Source of the DNA: Parcubacteria group bacterium GW2011_GWB1_40_14
GTDB lineage: Bacteria > Patescibacteriota > Minisyncoccia > Terrybacterales > GWB1-40-14
Length of the DNA: 38,764 nt
Assembly: GCA_000996085.1 (NCBI GenBank)
Contig: LBYG01000004.1
Span: 1-38,764 of the forward strand
Direction of reading: 5' to 3'
Shown: positions 29,756-37,420 of the stretch, piece after piece
Position numbering within the stretch: position 1 is the first letter of the stretch
Layout: every line of letters begins with the position of its first letter
The notes under the pieces: model-generated
What the model was told of the DNA's origin: nothing
Databases searched by the model: none
The model's input: only the letters and a program-made list of their open reading frames with translations
Translations under genes and position numbers: made by a program

Positions 29756-30271
29756 ATGTTAGAAATTTTTACCAGTTATCCGGAAATTGAATCAGTGTTC
29801 CGTTTATTTCTTGCAACCGCCTTAGGCGCTATTGTGGGCATTGAACGTGAAATCGTCGGTAAATCAGCAGGCATCCGTACTTTTTCTTTTGTTTCTTTGG
29901 GCGCGTGTCTTTTTACAATAGTCTCTCTTTTTGGAGTTAATCATTTAATTCCGGTTACTTCAGATGCGGTGGGTACTGCCTTTCGCTATAATTATGATCC
30001 AACAAGAATAATTTCAAATATTGTTGTGGGAATAGGATTTTTGGGCGCAGGACTGATAGTGTTTAGGGGATTTCGCGTAGAAGGTCTGACAACTTCAGCT
30101 GGTTTGTGGGTGGTTGCCGCAATTGGAACCGCAGTAGGATTTGGTATGTATATTATTGCCAGCGTTACGGCAATTTTAGTTGTTGTTATATTCTTTTTAC
30201 TTAAAAGAGTTGAGCCTTGGGATCGTATAGGTAAGAACGGTGAATGGAACGACAATAGCAAATCTGTATGA
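29756..30271 (+). CDS. MgtC/SapB-family membrane protein
   Basis: The 171-aa product has four to five hydrophobic helices with the MgtC/SapB pattern: LFLATALGAIVGIEREIVGK, SAGIRTFSFVSLGACLFTIV, then IISNIVVGIGFLGAGLIVF, GLTTSAGLWVVAAIGTAVG and a last helix (ITAILVVVIFFLL). MgtC-type proteins are linked to growth in low magnesium and to control of membrane ATP synthase in pathogens; in this organism the role is unknown. The soluble ACT-like tail of pathogen MgtC is missing. It overlaps the permease gene by 4 bp (ATGA). Confidence 0.9.
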   Translation: MLEIFTSYPEIESVFRLFLATALGAIVGIEREIVGKSAGIRTFSFVSLGACLFTIVSLFGVNHLIPVTSDAVGTAFRYNYDPTRIISNIVVGIGFLGAGLIVFRGFRVEGLTTSAGLWVVAAIGTAVGFGMYIIASVTAILVVVIFFLLKRVEPWDRIGKNGEWNDNSKSV

Positions 30272-31407
30272 GTGAACGTTGGCGATTTTGGAGTGGTATA
30301 GCCATAGTCGCAGGAACGATATTTGGAGTTGGAGTTTTTGCTATACCCTATGCCGTAGCACAAGCGGGTCCTGTAGCGGGCCTTTTTTGGTTTATTGTGG
30401 TGGCTTTTGCCGTTGTCTCTCTGCATCTTTTATACGGCTCTTTACAATTGAACGGTAATTCGCATAAGCGTCTCATAAGTTTGGTGGGCAATAATTTAGG
30501 TTCAAAATGGCGTTTTATTCCCTTTGTAAGCACTTTCGTGGGTGGTGCGGGGGCAATGCTCGCTTATTTAATAGTTGGAGGAAATTTTGCAAAACTTTTT
30601 TCGGGGGATTTGTTGAACGTATCTTCTGATCAGTGGACCGTTGTTATTTGGTTACTGTTTTCGGTTCTAATATTTTTTGGAGTTAAATCTGTAGCAAGGT
30701 TTGAATTAATTGCCACGGGCGTACTTTTTTTGGGTGTAATTTTTATAATAGTAGTTTTTTGGCAGAACGCATCAATATCCCTGATCCCCCAGGGATCCGC
30801 GGCTAATTTTTTTGTTCCGTACGGAGTTATTTTATTTTCTCTTTATGGCGCAAACGCTATTCCTGAGATGGTTGAATTTGTCGGCGACAAGCACAGGAAA
30901 ATTACAAATATAATTATGATCGGCACTTTGTTGCCGTTGGTATGTTATATATTTTTTACGTTCGGCATCCTCGGCTTAAGCGGCTCTTCCGTGTCCACAG
31001 ACGCAATTTCGGGATTAAGCGGATTGGTTAATCCCGCAATAATAAAAATAGCCGCCTTGGTCGGATTTTTAGCTATTGCCACGTCGTTTGTGACCGTGGG
31101 TTTGTATTTAGCCGATACGTTGACAGAGGATCTGAGGTTTCCTACTTTGGTGGCGCGCATGATCGCGGTTTGTATTCCTGTAATACTGTTTTTAATCGGA
31201 TTACGTAATTTTATTACAATCGCCGGTTTTATCGGCGCGGTTTTGGGAGCCATTGACGGTATTTTGATCTCATACATATTTTTAAGGTTAAGATCTTCCG
31301 GCAGAATATCGCCGCTTGTTTATACTCCTCGACTCATACCGATCATTTTAATCGCGGTTTTTTTAGTGGGCATATGCGGAGAAATAGTTTTTTTGATATT
31401 CAAATAA
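30268..31407 (+). CDS. Amino acid permease (aromatic amino acid/HAAAP-like)
   Basis: The 379-aa product has about eleven membrane helices and the APC-fold first-helix motif (GIAIVAGTIFGVGVFAIPYA), as in HAAAP (Tyr/Trp/Ser) transporters. Other segments are FVSTFVGGAGAMLAYLIVGG, YGVILFSLYGANAIPEMVEF and NFITIAGFIGAVLGAIDGIL. It probably imports an amino acid with an ion gradient, which would suit an organism with limited biosynthesis; the substrate cannot be told. It is coupled to the MgtC gene and followed after 9 bp by the Wzy-like gene. Confidence 0.85.
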   Translation: MSERWRFWSGIAIVAGTIFGVGVFAIPYAVAQAGPVAGLFWFIVVAFAVVSLHLLYGSLQLNGNSHKRLISLVGNNLGSKWRFIPFVSTFVGGAGAMLAYLIVGGNFAKLFSGDLLNVSSDQWTVVIWLLFSVLIFFGVKSVARFELIATGVLFLGVIFIIVVFWQNASISLIPQGSAANFFVPYGVILFSLYGANAIPEMVEFVGDKHRKITNIIMIGTLLPLVCYIFFTFGILGLSGSSVSTDAISGLSGLVNPAIIKIAALVGFLAIATSFVTVGLYLADTLTEDLRFPTLVARMIAVCIPVILFLIGLRNFITIAGFIGAVLGAIDGILISYIFLRLRSSGRISPLVYTPRLIPIILIAVFLVGICGEIVFLIFK

Positions 31408-31416
31408 TATTTAATC

Positions 31417-32745
31417 ATGTTTAATATAAAACCAGCAAATAAAAATAATTTATTTGGGGGAGCGCTTATTGCGCTTTTGGTTTTTTCTATCCCGATCCAG
31501 ACAAGAATTTTTATCGGCGAGGTGGGCGGAACATTGCAAGGGAACGAATTTTTAACCGCGTGGTTATGGGCAAGCGATATAATTATTTTTTTCTTTATTG
31601 CGACAGCTATTGCCAGAAGACATAAAATAATAAAGAGCCTAGTCCTTATTTTTTTGGGCTTATTTGTATTTTTTGTAATACTTAGTTCGATATACGCAAT
31701 AAACGACGAATCGTCTTTGTGGCAGTTGTTTAAACTTATCGAATTCATTTTATTGTTCATAGCGGCGCAGGTATTTAGTTCAAAAAATATTAAAGATGGA
31801 TTGGTGTATGGTTTAGCGGCTGGAGCAACATTTCAATCTATAATCGCTTTTTTGCAATTCCGTTTTCAGCACGAAGCCGGTTTTTGGATTTTGGGCGAAA
31901 GTCCAATAAATGTGAATATGCCGGGTGTTGCCGAAACTATAATAACCAATGCTTCTGTTTTGCGCGCATATGGCACAACTCCTCATCCCAATATTCTTGC
32001 TGCTTATCTTGCGGTTACGATTATTATCTTAAGCGCTTATCTGATAAATTATTTCAAATGGACCAAAGAAGAAAAAGACAAAAAAAGCACCGCGCAGAAA
32101 ATCGTTTTCGGCGGCGTAATACTGCTTTCATTCTTCGGTATAATACTTACCGCCTCTCGGGTATCGTGGTTTGTTTTGGCTTCTGGCTTGTGTATACTTT
32201 TCTTCTGGGTTCTTATGCAAAAAAAATATTGGTTTAAGCCAATATTGTCAGTGGCGGGCATTAACGCAACCGCAATATTTTTTGTTTTTTTGGCTCTTTA
32301 TCCCTTCATTGTTCCGCGTCTGACGGTGAATAGATACGAACAAGCTGTTGGGCTTCGTCTGTTTTACAATCAAATTGCCCGGGAAATTATAGGCGAGCGT
32401 CCTTTGACGGGAGTAGGGTCAGGCGCATTTTCTGAGCATATCGGAAAACCAAGCCCGACTTTCCAGTTAAAAAACTGGCTCTACCAGCCGGTTCATAATA
32501 TATATTTATTGATAGGAGCCGAGAACGGCTTACCTGCGCTGGCGGCTTTTATTGCGTTTGTCGGCGCGGTTTTGTTTTTCGGTATAAAAAATATAGTTAA
32601 AAATGAACAGGATAAAATTTTTAGGTTTGGTGTTTTTATTTCCGCGTGCGCAATACTTTTTATCGGTTTGTTCGATCATTTCCCGTGGACGCTCCAACAG
32701 GGGAGAATGATGTTGTGGTTGTTGCTTGCATCAATATTGGTGTGA
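31417..32745 (+). CDS. O-antigen ligase/polymerase (Wzy_C/WaaL) family membrane protein
   Basis: The 442-aa product has about eleven hydrophobic helices and the Wzy_C pattern: the TPHPNILAAYLAVTIIILSA region, the SRVSWF motif, and the large outside loop with GERPLTGVGSGAFSEH and PVHNIYLLIGAENGLPALAA. Such proteins polymerise or ligate polysaccharide, or transfer glycans to protein, on the outer face of the membrane. No other glycan genes are in the window. It ends just before a long bidirectional terminator. Confidence 0.85.
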   Translation: MFNIKPANKNNLFGGALIALLVFSIPIQTRIFIGEVGGTLQGNEFLTAWLWASDIIIFFFIATAIARRHKIIKSLVLIFLGLFVFFVILSSIYAINDESSLWQLFKLIEFILLFIAAQVFSSKNIKDGLVYGLAAGATFQSIIAFLQFRFQHEAGFWILGESPINVNMPGVAETIITNASVLRAYGTTPHPNILAAYLAVTIIILSAYLINYFKWTKEEKDKKSTAQKIVFGGVILLSFFGIILTASRVSWFVLASGLCILFFWVLMQKKYWFKPILSVAGINATAIFFVFLALYPFIVPRLTVNRYEQAVGLRLFYNQIAREIIGERPLTGVGSGAFSEHIGKPSPTFQLKNWLYQPVHNIYLLIGAENGLPALAAFIAFVGAVLFFGIKNIVKNEQDKIFRFGVFISACAILFIGLFDHFPWTLQQGRMMLWLLLASILV

Positions 32746-32752
32746 TAAAAAT

Positions 32753-32781
32753 GACCGGTTGGTTAAACCAACCGGTCTCAA
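32753..32781. terminator. Bidirectional intrinsic terminator
   Basis: GACCGGTTGGTT (32753-32764) and AACCAACCGGTC (32766-32777) form a perfect stem, flanked by A/T-rich tracts on both sides. It serves the Wzy-like gene and the convergent 151-aa gene. Confidence 0.85.
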
Positions 32782-32782
32782 T

Positions 32783-33238
32783 TTATTTTATTAGAACATA
32801 AACAATTGTTCCGTCTTGAAGAGTCCATCCTCCCTGAAGTAGGTCAAACGTAGCACCACACGCCACGAGCCTATTTCTAAGTTTTTGCTCTGCCGAAGGC
32901 AGAACGCCATCGTTAATTACTTCTTTGATAATTTCAGTATCTAGTCTTATCAGAAGACGCAGGAAGTATTCCAGAGCAGCAACTTCATTTTGGGGCATTT
33001 CAACGGTAATCGTCCGTCTAAGATAACGCTCTTTATTGTACGTGTGTATGCGCCAGCCGTTAAATTCTTTCGATTCGGTTTTAACTATCCGGGCACCTAC
33101 GCGTTCCAGGGCCCCGCGAAATCGTTTACCCGCACTTTCAAGAAGTTTATTAATAGTGCGTAGCTCTTCTTTTCCACTAAAAAGATCAATAAATTCATAT
33201 GTTCCAGCCATTTCGTCAAAGGTAAGTACTATTTGCAT
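32783..33238 (-). CDS. Protein of unknown function, 151 aa
   Basis: The product is soluble, mixed alpha/beta and without Cys clusters. Visible segments are MQIVLTFDEMAGTYEFIDLF, a helical stretch (ELRTINKLLESAGKRF), a basic strand pair (WRIHTYNKERYLRRTITVEM), a helix (EVAALEYFLRLLIRLD), and a C-terminal half with LRNRLVACGATFDLL and a closing strand (GTIVYVLIK). I recognise no family. Expression signals are excellent: AGGAGG 6 nt before the ATG and an almost perfect promoter at 33285-33312. It lies directly downstream of the ~340-nt RNA gene on the same strand, separated from it by that RNA's terminator. Confidence 0.75.
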   Translation of the reverse strand: MQIVLTFDEMAGTYEFIDLFSGKEELRTINKLLESAGKRFRGALERVGARIVKTESKEFNGWRIHTYNKERYLRRTITVEMPQNEVAALEYFLRLLIRLDTEIIKEVINDGVLPSAEQKLRNRLVACGATFDLLQGGWTLQDGTIVYVLIK

Positions 33239-33284
33239 TTAATTCCTCCTAGAGTTATTTAGCCGACAATAAACGAGTTTATTT

Positions 33285-33312
33285 ATTATATAATTTTTAT
33301 TTATTTTGTCAA
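33285..33312 (-). promoter_or_regulatory. Perfect consensus promoter of the 151-aa gene
   Basis: On the minus strand TTGACA (33312-33307), 16-nt spacer, TATAAT (33290-33285). It starts 3 bp after the T-run of the upstream RNA gene terminator. Confidence 0.8.
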
Positions 33313-33315
33313 ATT

Positions 33316-33656
33316 AAAAAATAAAACCCCAACATATGTCGAGGTCTTAGGGGTGTCCGCTGTTTTGGCGGGCATACGGCATGAGACTTCACGCCTATTG
33401 AAGAAAGAACTTGTTAAATGGCTTTTCCCTGGTTTCATCCTGACGATGCCTCGTCGGGACCCCGGGCAGGACCTCCGTGATACGGAGTTTAGCCTCGGTT
33501 CGGGAGCAGTGTTTCGCGGTTGCCTGAGCATCCGCACTCTGCTGCTGGCGCACTATTGCGCCTCCCGTTCCTAAGAACCTGCCAGTGGATTGTCGAGCGC
33601 TTGACGCAACCACTGGATTAGCTGGGCCGTCCAACGGACGGAACACCAGCCTTAAT
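33316..33656 (-). ncRNA. Large structured noncoding RNA, about 340 nt, unassigned
   Basis: The RNA runs from a near-consensus promoter (33663-33691) to a hairpin plus T-run (33315-33344). No credible ORF is on the strand, and base composition is far richer in G and C than the neighbours. Minus-strand hairpins in order: GCTGG...CCGTCC-GTT-GGACGG-C-CCAGC, CCAGTGG/CCACTGG, GTTC-TTAG-GAAC, GGCGCA-ATAG-TGCGCC, AGCAG/CTGCT, CTCCGT-ATC-ACGGAG, GACGA-GGCA-TCGTC and CCGC/GCGG near the 3' end. I searched by eye for the RNase P core (GAGGAAAGTCC, ACAGAA), the tmRNA tRNA-like ends, the SRP tetraloop region and group I core elements, and found none. A highly divergent housekeeping RNA remains possible. 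Confidence 0.65.
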
Positions 33657-33662
33657 AGGTAC

Positions 33663-33691
33663 AGTATAGCATATAAAATATATCATGTCAA
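33663..33691 (-). promoter_or_regulatory. Near-consensus promoter of the ~340-nt RNA
   Basis: On the minus strand TTGACA (33691-33686), exactly 17 nt, TATACT (33668-33663). These are the same hexamers and spacing as the promoter of the other RNA gene at 5690-5718. Confidence 0.8.
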
Positions 33692-33745
33692 TAGTTGCTA
33701 AATTACCGTTTCATTTTATTTAAATCCGAGTTACAAAGTATCTAT

Positions 33746-35014
33746 ATGCATAAATTTATCGCAGATTTTCATATCCATTCGCATTATTCTCGTGCGGTGT
33801 CCAAAGATATGAATATTCAGGAACTTGATAAATGGGCAAAAAGAAAGGGAATTGCAGTAATGGGTACCGGAGATTTTACGCATCCGGAATGGATAAAAGA
33901 ATTAAAAGAGTTTGTTTTAAAAAATGTTACAGATACAGCAAACGCAACAAGATTTGTTTTAAGTGTTGAAATTTCAAGCATTTATGCAAAGGGCGGCAAG
34001 GTCAGAAAAGTTCATACGATTATTTTGGCGCCGTCGTTTGAAGCAGCTCAAGAAATAAATAAACAGCTGGGTTGGCGGGGAAATTTACATTCAGATGGCC
34101 GACCAATTTTAGGTTTAGATGTTAAAGAACTGGCAAAAATAGTCTTTGCTACGTCAGATAAATGCTTGGTTATTCCGGCACATGTATGGACACCGTGGTT
34201 TTCGGTTTTCGGTTCAAAATCCGGATTTAATTCTCTGGAAGAATGCTTTGAAGAACTAACCCCGCAAATTTATGCCATTGAAACCGGGCTTTCGTCTGAT
34301 CCCGCCATGAATTGGCGCGTTGAAAAGCTTGATTCTGTTGCTTTGATATCTAATTCAGATAGTCATTCCGGAAGGAAAATAGGGCGCGAAGCAAATATAT
34401 TTGATGGAGAAATGAGTTATGCCGCTATATATGAGGCAATAAAGTATGGCGCACCAGCCAGAGCAGGCGAGCGAAGCGGTAAGCCGGCAAAATTAGTAGG
34501 CACCATAGAATTCTTTCCGGAAGAAGGAAAATATCATTATGACGGACATCGCGCATGCGGGGTGTCTTGGCAGCCCACGGAAACAAAAGCTCATCAAGGC
34601 AAATGTTCTGTTTGCGGGAAAAAAGTAACAGTAGGCGTTATGTCGAGAGTGGACGATTTAGCCACACGGCCATTGAACGAAAAACCCAGAGAGGCCTTAG
34701 AATTTATCTCAACGGTTCCGTTGGAAGAAATAATTTCTTCGGCCTTGGGTGTGGGGCCGGTATCTAAAGCGGTTCAGAAAGAATATAATCATTTATTAGA
34801 GGCTTTTGCCAACGAATTTGAAATTTTGCTTGAAGCAGATATTGATAGAGTATCTAAAGAAAGTTTGCCTATAATAGGAGAAGGATTGAGGCGTGTTCGA
34901 GAAGGGAAGCTTCACATCAAGCCGGGATATGACGGTGAATTTGGTAAGGTAGAAATTTTTACAGAGGAAGAGAGAAATAATTTTAAAACAAGAGCCGTTG
35001 AACAAACAGTGTAA
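33746..35014 (+). CDS. Endonuclease Q-type PHP phosphoesterase (TIGR00375 family)
   Basis: EndoQ cuts DNA 5' to deaminated bases (uracil, hypoxanthine) and abasic sites; it is known from Thermococcales and a few bacteria. The 422-aa product has the PHP metal motifs (IADFHIHSHYSRAVS, GTGDFTHPEW, LSVEISSIY, VIPAHVWTPWFSVFG, SNSDSHSGRKIGREAN). A zinc-finger region with CxxC (GKCSVCGKKV) and the conserved MSRVDDLATRP segment follow, then a helical C-terminus. All visible metal ligands are intact. The ATG at 33746 is chosen; an in-frame start 17 codons earlier would add a sequence without homology. It was often annotated as a UvrD-type helicase, without support here. Confidence 0.85.
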   Translation: MHKFIADFHIHSHYSRAVSKDMNIQELDKWAKRKGIAVMGTGDFTHPEWIKELKEFVLKNVTDTANATRFVLSVEISSIYAKGGKVRKVHTIILAPSFEAAQEINKQLGWRGNLHSDGRPILGLDVKELAKIVFATSDKCLVIPAHVWTPWFSVFGSKSGFNSLEECFEELTPQIYAIETGLSSDPAMNWRVEKLDSVALISNSDSHSGRKIGREANIFDGEMSYAAIYEAIKYGAPARAGERSGKPAKLVGTIEFFPEEGKYHYDGHRACGVSWQPTETKAHQGKCSVCGKKVTVGVMSRVDDLATRPLNEKPREALEFISTVPLEEIISSALGVGPVSKAVQKEYNHLLEAFANEFEILLEADIDRVSKESLPIIGEGLRRVREGKLHIKPGYDGEFGKVEIFTEEERNNFKTRAVEQTV

Positions 35015-35032
35015 AGTTCATTATTTTAATTT

Positions 35033-35425
35033 ATGTTTAGCGACAAACCAATAAAAGAAACAGAAGATATAAATATTCCTCCGCATCGTCTTGCGCAAAT
35101 TTGTCGTCGTTATGAAAATGAACTTTTGCAGATGAAGGATTGGATGTTTTGGTTTTTGATGCTTTGGACATTTGTAATTTTGCTTATGGAGTGGTCAGAA
35201 TTTTTGTTTGCTTTGGCTGTACCGCATGCCATGCAGGCGGGTTACGTTGTTTTGCTTGGCGGCTATATAGCGCATAAAGAGGTTTTGCGTTGGATGGGCG
35301 TTGCTCCACGAGCAAGAAAAGGGGAATTGTTCGTTTATATATGGTGGGGCACGCTTTTGGCAATGTTTATTGCAAGTTATACAAATAAGAATTGGAATGT
35401 TCCCGAAAGCATGACCTGCCTATGA
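35033..35425 (+). CDS. Three-helix membrane protein, unknown
   Basis: The 130-aa product has a polar N-terminus (residues 1-35, with PPHRLAQICRRYENELLQ), two hydrophobic helices close together (WMFWFLMLWTFVILLMEW and ALAVPHAMQAGYVVLLGGYI), a basic loop (WMGVAPRARKGEL) and a last helix (VYIWWGTLLAMFIASY). It lies 18 bp after the EndoQ gene. I recognise no family. The 83-bp gap that follows shows no feature except a weak GGAAGGGG about 25 nt before polX. Confidence 0.6.
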   Translation: MFSDKPIKETEDINIPPHRLAQICRRYENELLQMKDWMFWFLMLWTFVILLMEWSEFLFALAVPHAMQAGYVVLLGGYIAHKEVLRWMGVAPRARKGELFVYIWWGTLLAMFIASYTNKNWNVPESMTCL

Positions 35426-35508
35426 AATTTTAGCGTACTTTATAATTACCGAGATTTCAAAGGCCATAAATATATGGAAGGGGCTTAAGAGCAAATAGCT
35501 GTTTTCGT

Positions 35509-35919
35509 ATGGTTACCAATCAAGACATAGCTCATATTCTTTACCAGATCGCAGAATATCTTGCGATGGAAGAAATTCCGTTTAAGCCGCGCGCATACGA
35601 AAAAGTCGCACGCACGATAGAGTCAACGGAAGAATCCGTTGAGCAGATCTATAAAAGCGGCGGGCTAAAAGCGCTTAAAGAAATACCCGGGGTCGGAACG
35701 TCAATAGCCGAAACTATAGAAGAATTAATTAAGACCGGACATTCAAAATATTACGAAGAACTGAAGAAAAAAACACCCGTCGAAGTTGAAGAGCTTACTG
35801 CCATAGAAGGAGTCGGTCCAAAAACAATTTTAAATTTATATAAGGAATTAGGAATTAAAAATATCGCCGATCTTAAAAAAGCGGCCAGTGAAGGGAAAAT
35901 CCGCAAAACATGGCGGTAG
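35509..35919 (+). CDS. polX: Family X DNA polymerase, N-terminal part (gene broken)
   Basis: The 136-codon frame holds the PolX 8-kDa domain: MVTNQDIAHILYQIAEYLAM, FKPRAYEKVARTIESTEES, and helix-hairpin-helix motifs (LKEIPGVGTSIAETIEELIK, AIEGVGPKTILNLYKELG). It stops after GKIRKTWR. In family members a segment of roughly 20 residues (another helix-hairpin-helix of the type FGxKxExNIL) follows KIRK and leads into the polymerase palm. Here that segment is absent and the next part continues in a different frame at 35888. This is best read as a deletion that also shifts the frame, so the two halves are probably remnants or a split gene. Confidence 0.8.
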   Translation: MVTNQDIAHILYQIAEYLAMEEIPFKPRAYEKVARTIESTEESVEQIYKSGGLKALKEIPGVGTSIAETIEELIKTGHSKYYEELKKKTPVEVEELTAIEGVGPKTILNLYKELGIKNIADLKKAASEGKIRKTWR

Positions 35920-37198
35920 ATTTTCCTTGGGACAGGCTTTACCTCTAGCCCTGCGCATACAAGCGCGTTTGAGTAAGTTAGAAAACGTAGAAAGAGTTGA
36001 AATTGCAGGCTCATTACGGAGACGGAAAGAAACGATAGGAGATTGTGATATTTTAGCGATTTCGGCAAAGCCCGAAGCAATAATGGAATATTTTGTCGGT
36101 ATGAACGAGGTTGTGCATGTTTACGGCAAAGGCAAAACCAAAACAATGGTGCGTTTGAGTAATGGGATCGATGTTGACTTAAGAGTTGTGCCGCACAAGT
36201 CTTTCGGCGCGGCCTTGAACTATTTTACAGGCAATAAAGATCACAATGTTAAATTGCGACAGATAGCGATAAAAAAGGGATTGAAATTAAGCGAATACGG
36301 TATTTTTTCCGGAAAGAAAGGAGATAAATATGTTGCCGGAAAAAATGAAGAAGAAGTATATAAAAAATTGGGATTGGTTTATATTGAGCCGGAATTGCGT
36401 GAGAATACCGGAGAAATAGAAGCCGCGCGTTCAGGAAAATTACCCGATTTGATAGGTTATGACGATTTGCTTGGGGATCTACAGGTTCAATCGGATTGGA
36501 CTGACGGACAAAATTCAATTGAAGACTTAGCAAAAGCGGCCATTAAACTCGGAAGAAAATATATCGCAATAACAGATCACACAAAGCGTCTTGCCATGAC
36601 GCACGGACTCGACGAAAAAAGGATCTTAAAACAGATGGTTGAAATAGATAAACTAAATAAAAAATTTTCTGGTTCGACTTCGCTCACCACAAGTGGCTTC
36701 AAAATATTAAAAGGAACAGAATGCGATATTCTAAAAGACGGCTCTTTGGATTTACCCGATGAGATTTTATCTAAATTAGATTTTGTCGGCGTTTCTATCC
36801 ATTCATATTTCAATATGCCGCGCGAGGAAATGACCAAGCGCATTGTCCGTGCTATTTCAAATCCGCATGTAGATATTTTTTTCCACCCCACGGGACGGCT
36901 TATCAATAAACGCGATCCCTACGAGATTGATATGGAAGAGGTCATTGGGGTTGCCAAGCGTACCGGAACAATACTTGAAATAAACGCACATCCCGAAAGA
37001 TTAGATCTTAAAGATGAATATATACGAAAGGCAAATATTGCAGGCATAAAATTCAGTATCAATTCAGACGCACATTCGATAAACGATCTGAACCTTTTGC
37101 ATTACGGTATTGCCCAGGCAAGACGAGGTTGGACGGAAAAGAAAAGCGTAATTAATACTTATCCTATTGAACGAATGTTAAGACTTCTGAAACATTAA
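35888..37198 (+). CDS. polX: Family X DNA polymerase, palm and PHP domain part
   Basis: The 436-aa frame begins at GTG 35888 and overlaps the N-terminal part by 32 bp. It has the palm (GGRFSLGQALPLALRI, the catalytic GSLRRRKETIGDCDILAI, third Asp in GIDVDLRVVP, FGAALNYFTGNKDHNVKLR). It then has the C-terminal PHP domain usually giving 3'-5' exonuclease (ITDHTKRLAMTHGL, GTECDILKDG, VSIHSYFN, FFHPTGRLINKRDPY, INSDAHSINDL). The first PHP motif reads GDLQVQSDWTDG, where the two metal-binding His of many homologues (HxH) are Gln, so exonuclease activity is doubtful. Initiation at the overlapping GTG could make a two-chain protein; pseudogene is the alternative. The last 60 bp are duplicated downstream. 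Confidence 0.82.
   Translation: MKGKSAKHGGRFSLGQALPLALRIQARLSKLENVERVEIAGSLRRRKETIGDCDILAISAKPEAIMEYFVGMNEVVHVYGKGKTKTMVRLSNGIDVDLRVVPHKSFGAALNYFTGNKDHNVKLRQIAIKKGLKLSEYGIFSGKKGDKYVAGKNEEEVYKKLGLVYIEPELRENTGEIEAARSGKLPDLIGYDDLLGDLQVQSDWTDGQNSIEDLAKAAIKLGRKYIAITDHTKRLAMTHGLDEKRILKQMVEIDKLNKKFSGSTSLTTSGFKILKGTECDILKDGSLDLPDEILSKLDFVGVSIHSYFNMPREEMTKRIVRAISNPHVDIFFHPTGRLINKRDPYEIDMEEVIGVAKRTGTILEINAHPERLDLKDEYIRKANIAGIKFSINSDAHSINDLNLLHYGIAQARRGWTEKKSVINTYPIERMLRLLKH
37125..37198 (+). repeat. Direct repeat copy 1: 3' tail of polX
   Basis: This is the gene's present C-terminal coding end (WTEKKSVINTYPIERMLRLL). A close copy lies at 37421-37491. Its left edge ACGAGGTTGGAC (37123-37134) is also inversely repeated at 37209-37220 as GTCCAACCTCGT, a perfect 12-bp inverted pair enclosing this tail. 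Confidence 0.85.
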
Positions 37199-37420
37199 TT
37201 CGCTGATAGTCCAACCTCGTTAGAGGGGGTCGGGGAGAAGTATTTCTCCCCGTATCGGAAACCAGTGAGTCCGCCAGTTGGCGTACGAGCGCAAGAAACC
37301 GAGGGTTTCTTGGGGTCGAGCTGCGGAAAGTCCCGCTGAGCGGGACGAGCAGCGAGACGGGTTGAGTGATGCGCTTAGGTGCCACGAAACCCCGGGTACC
37401 TTTTAAAATAGTGAGCGACA
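37199..37420. mobile_element. Palindrome-rich 222-bp insert between the two polX tails
   Basis: It has no credible ORF and is much more GC-rich than the flanks. It contains three perfect hairpins: GGGGAGAA/TTCTCCCC (37232-37251), CAAGAAACC/GGTTTCTTG (37292-37312), and GTCCCGC/GCGGGAC (37330-37346) nested in CTGC/GCAG. Flanking direct repeats of about 70 bp suggest that it entered by recombination that duplicated the gene end, or by an element that carries a replacement tail. There is no transposase and no recognisable insertion-sequence end. The mobile nature is inference. Confidence 0.4.

Noticed and set aside
33353-33646. ORFs on both strands across the ~340-nt RNA
   Set aside because: They follow from GC-rich hairpins with few stops; they have no ribosome binding sites and no protein-like character.
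33316-33656. RNase P RNA, tmRNA, SRP RNA or group I intron
   Set aside because: By eye none of the universal cores (GAGGAAAGTCC/ACAGAA, tRNA-like ends, the SRP tip region, group I P/Q/R/S) is present on either strand. A covariance search would be decisive.
37164-37385. ORF on the minus strand through the palindromic insert
   Set aside because: It crosses the polX tail and the hairpins, with no start signals.
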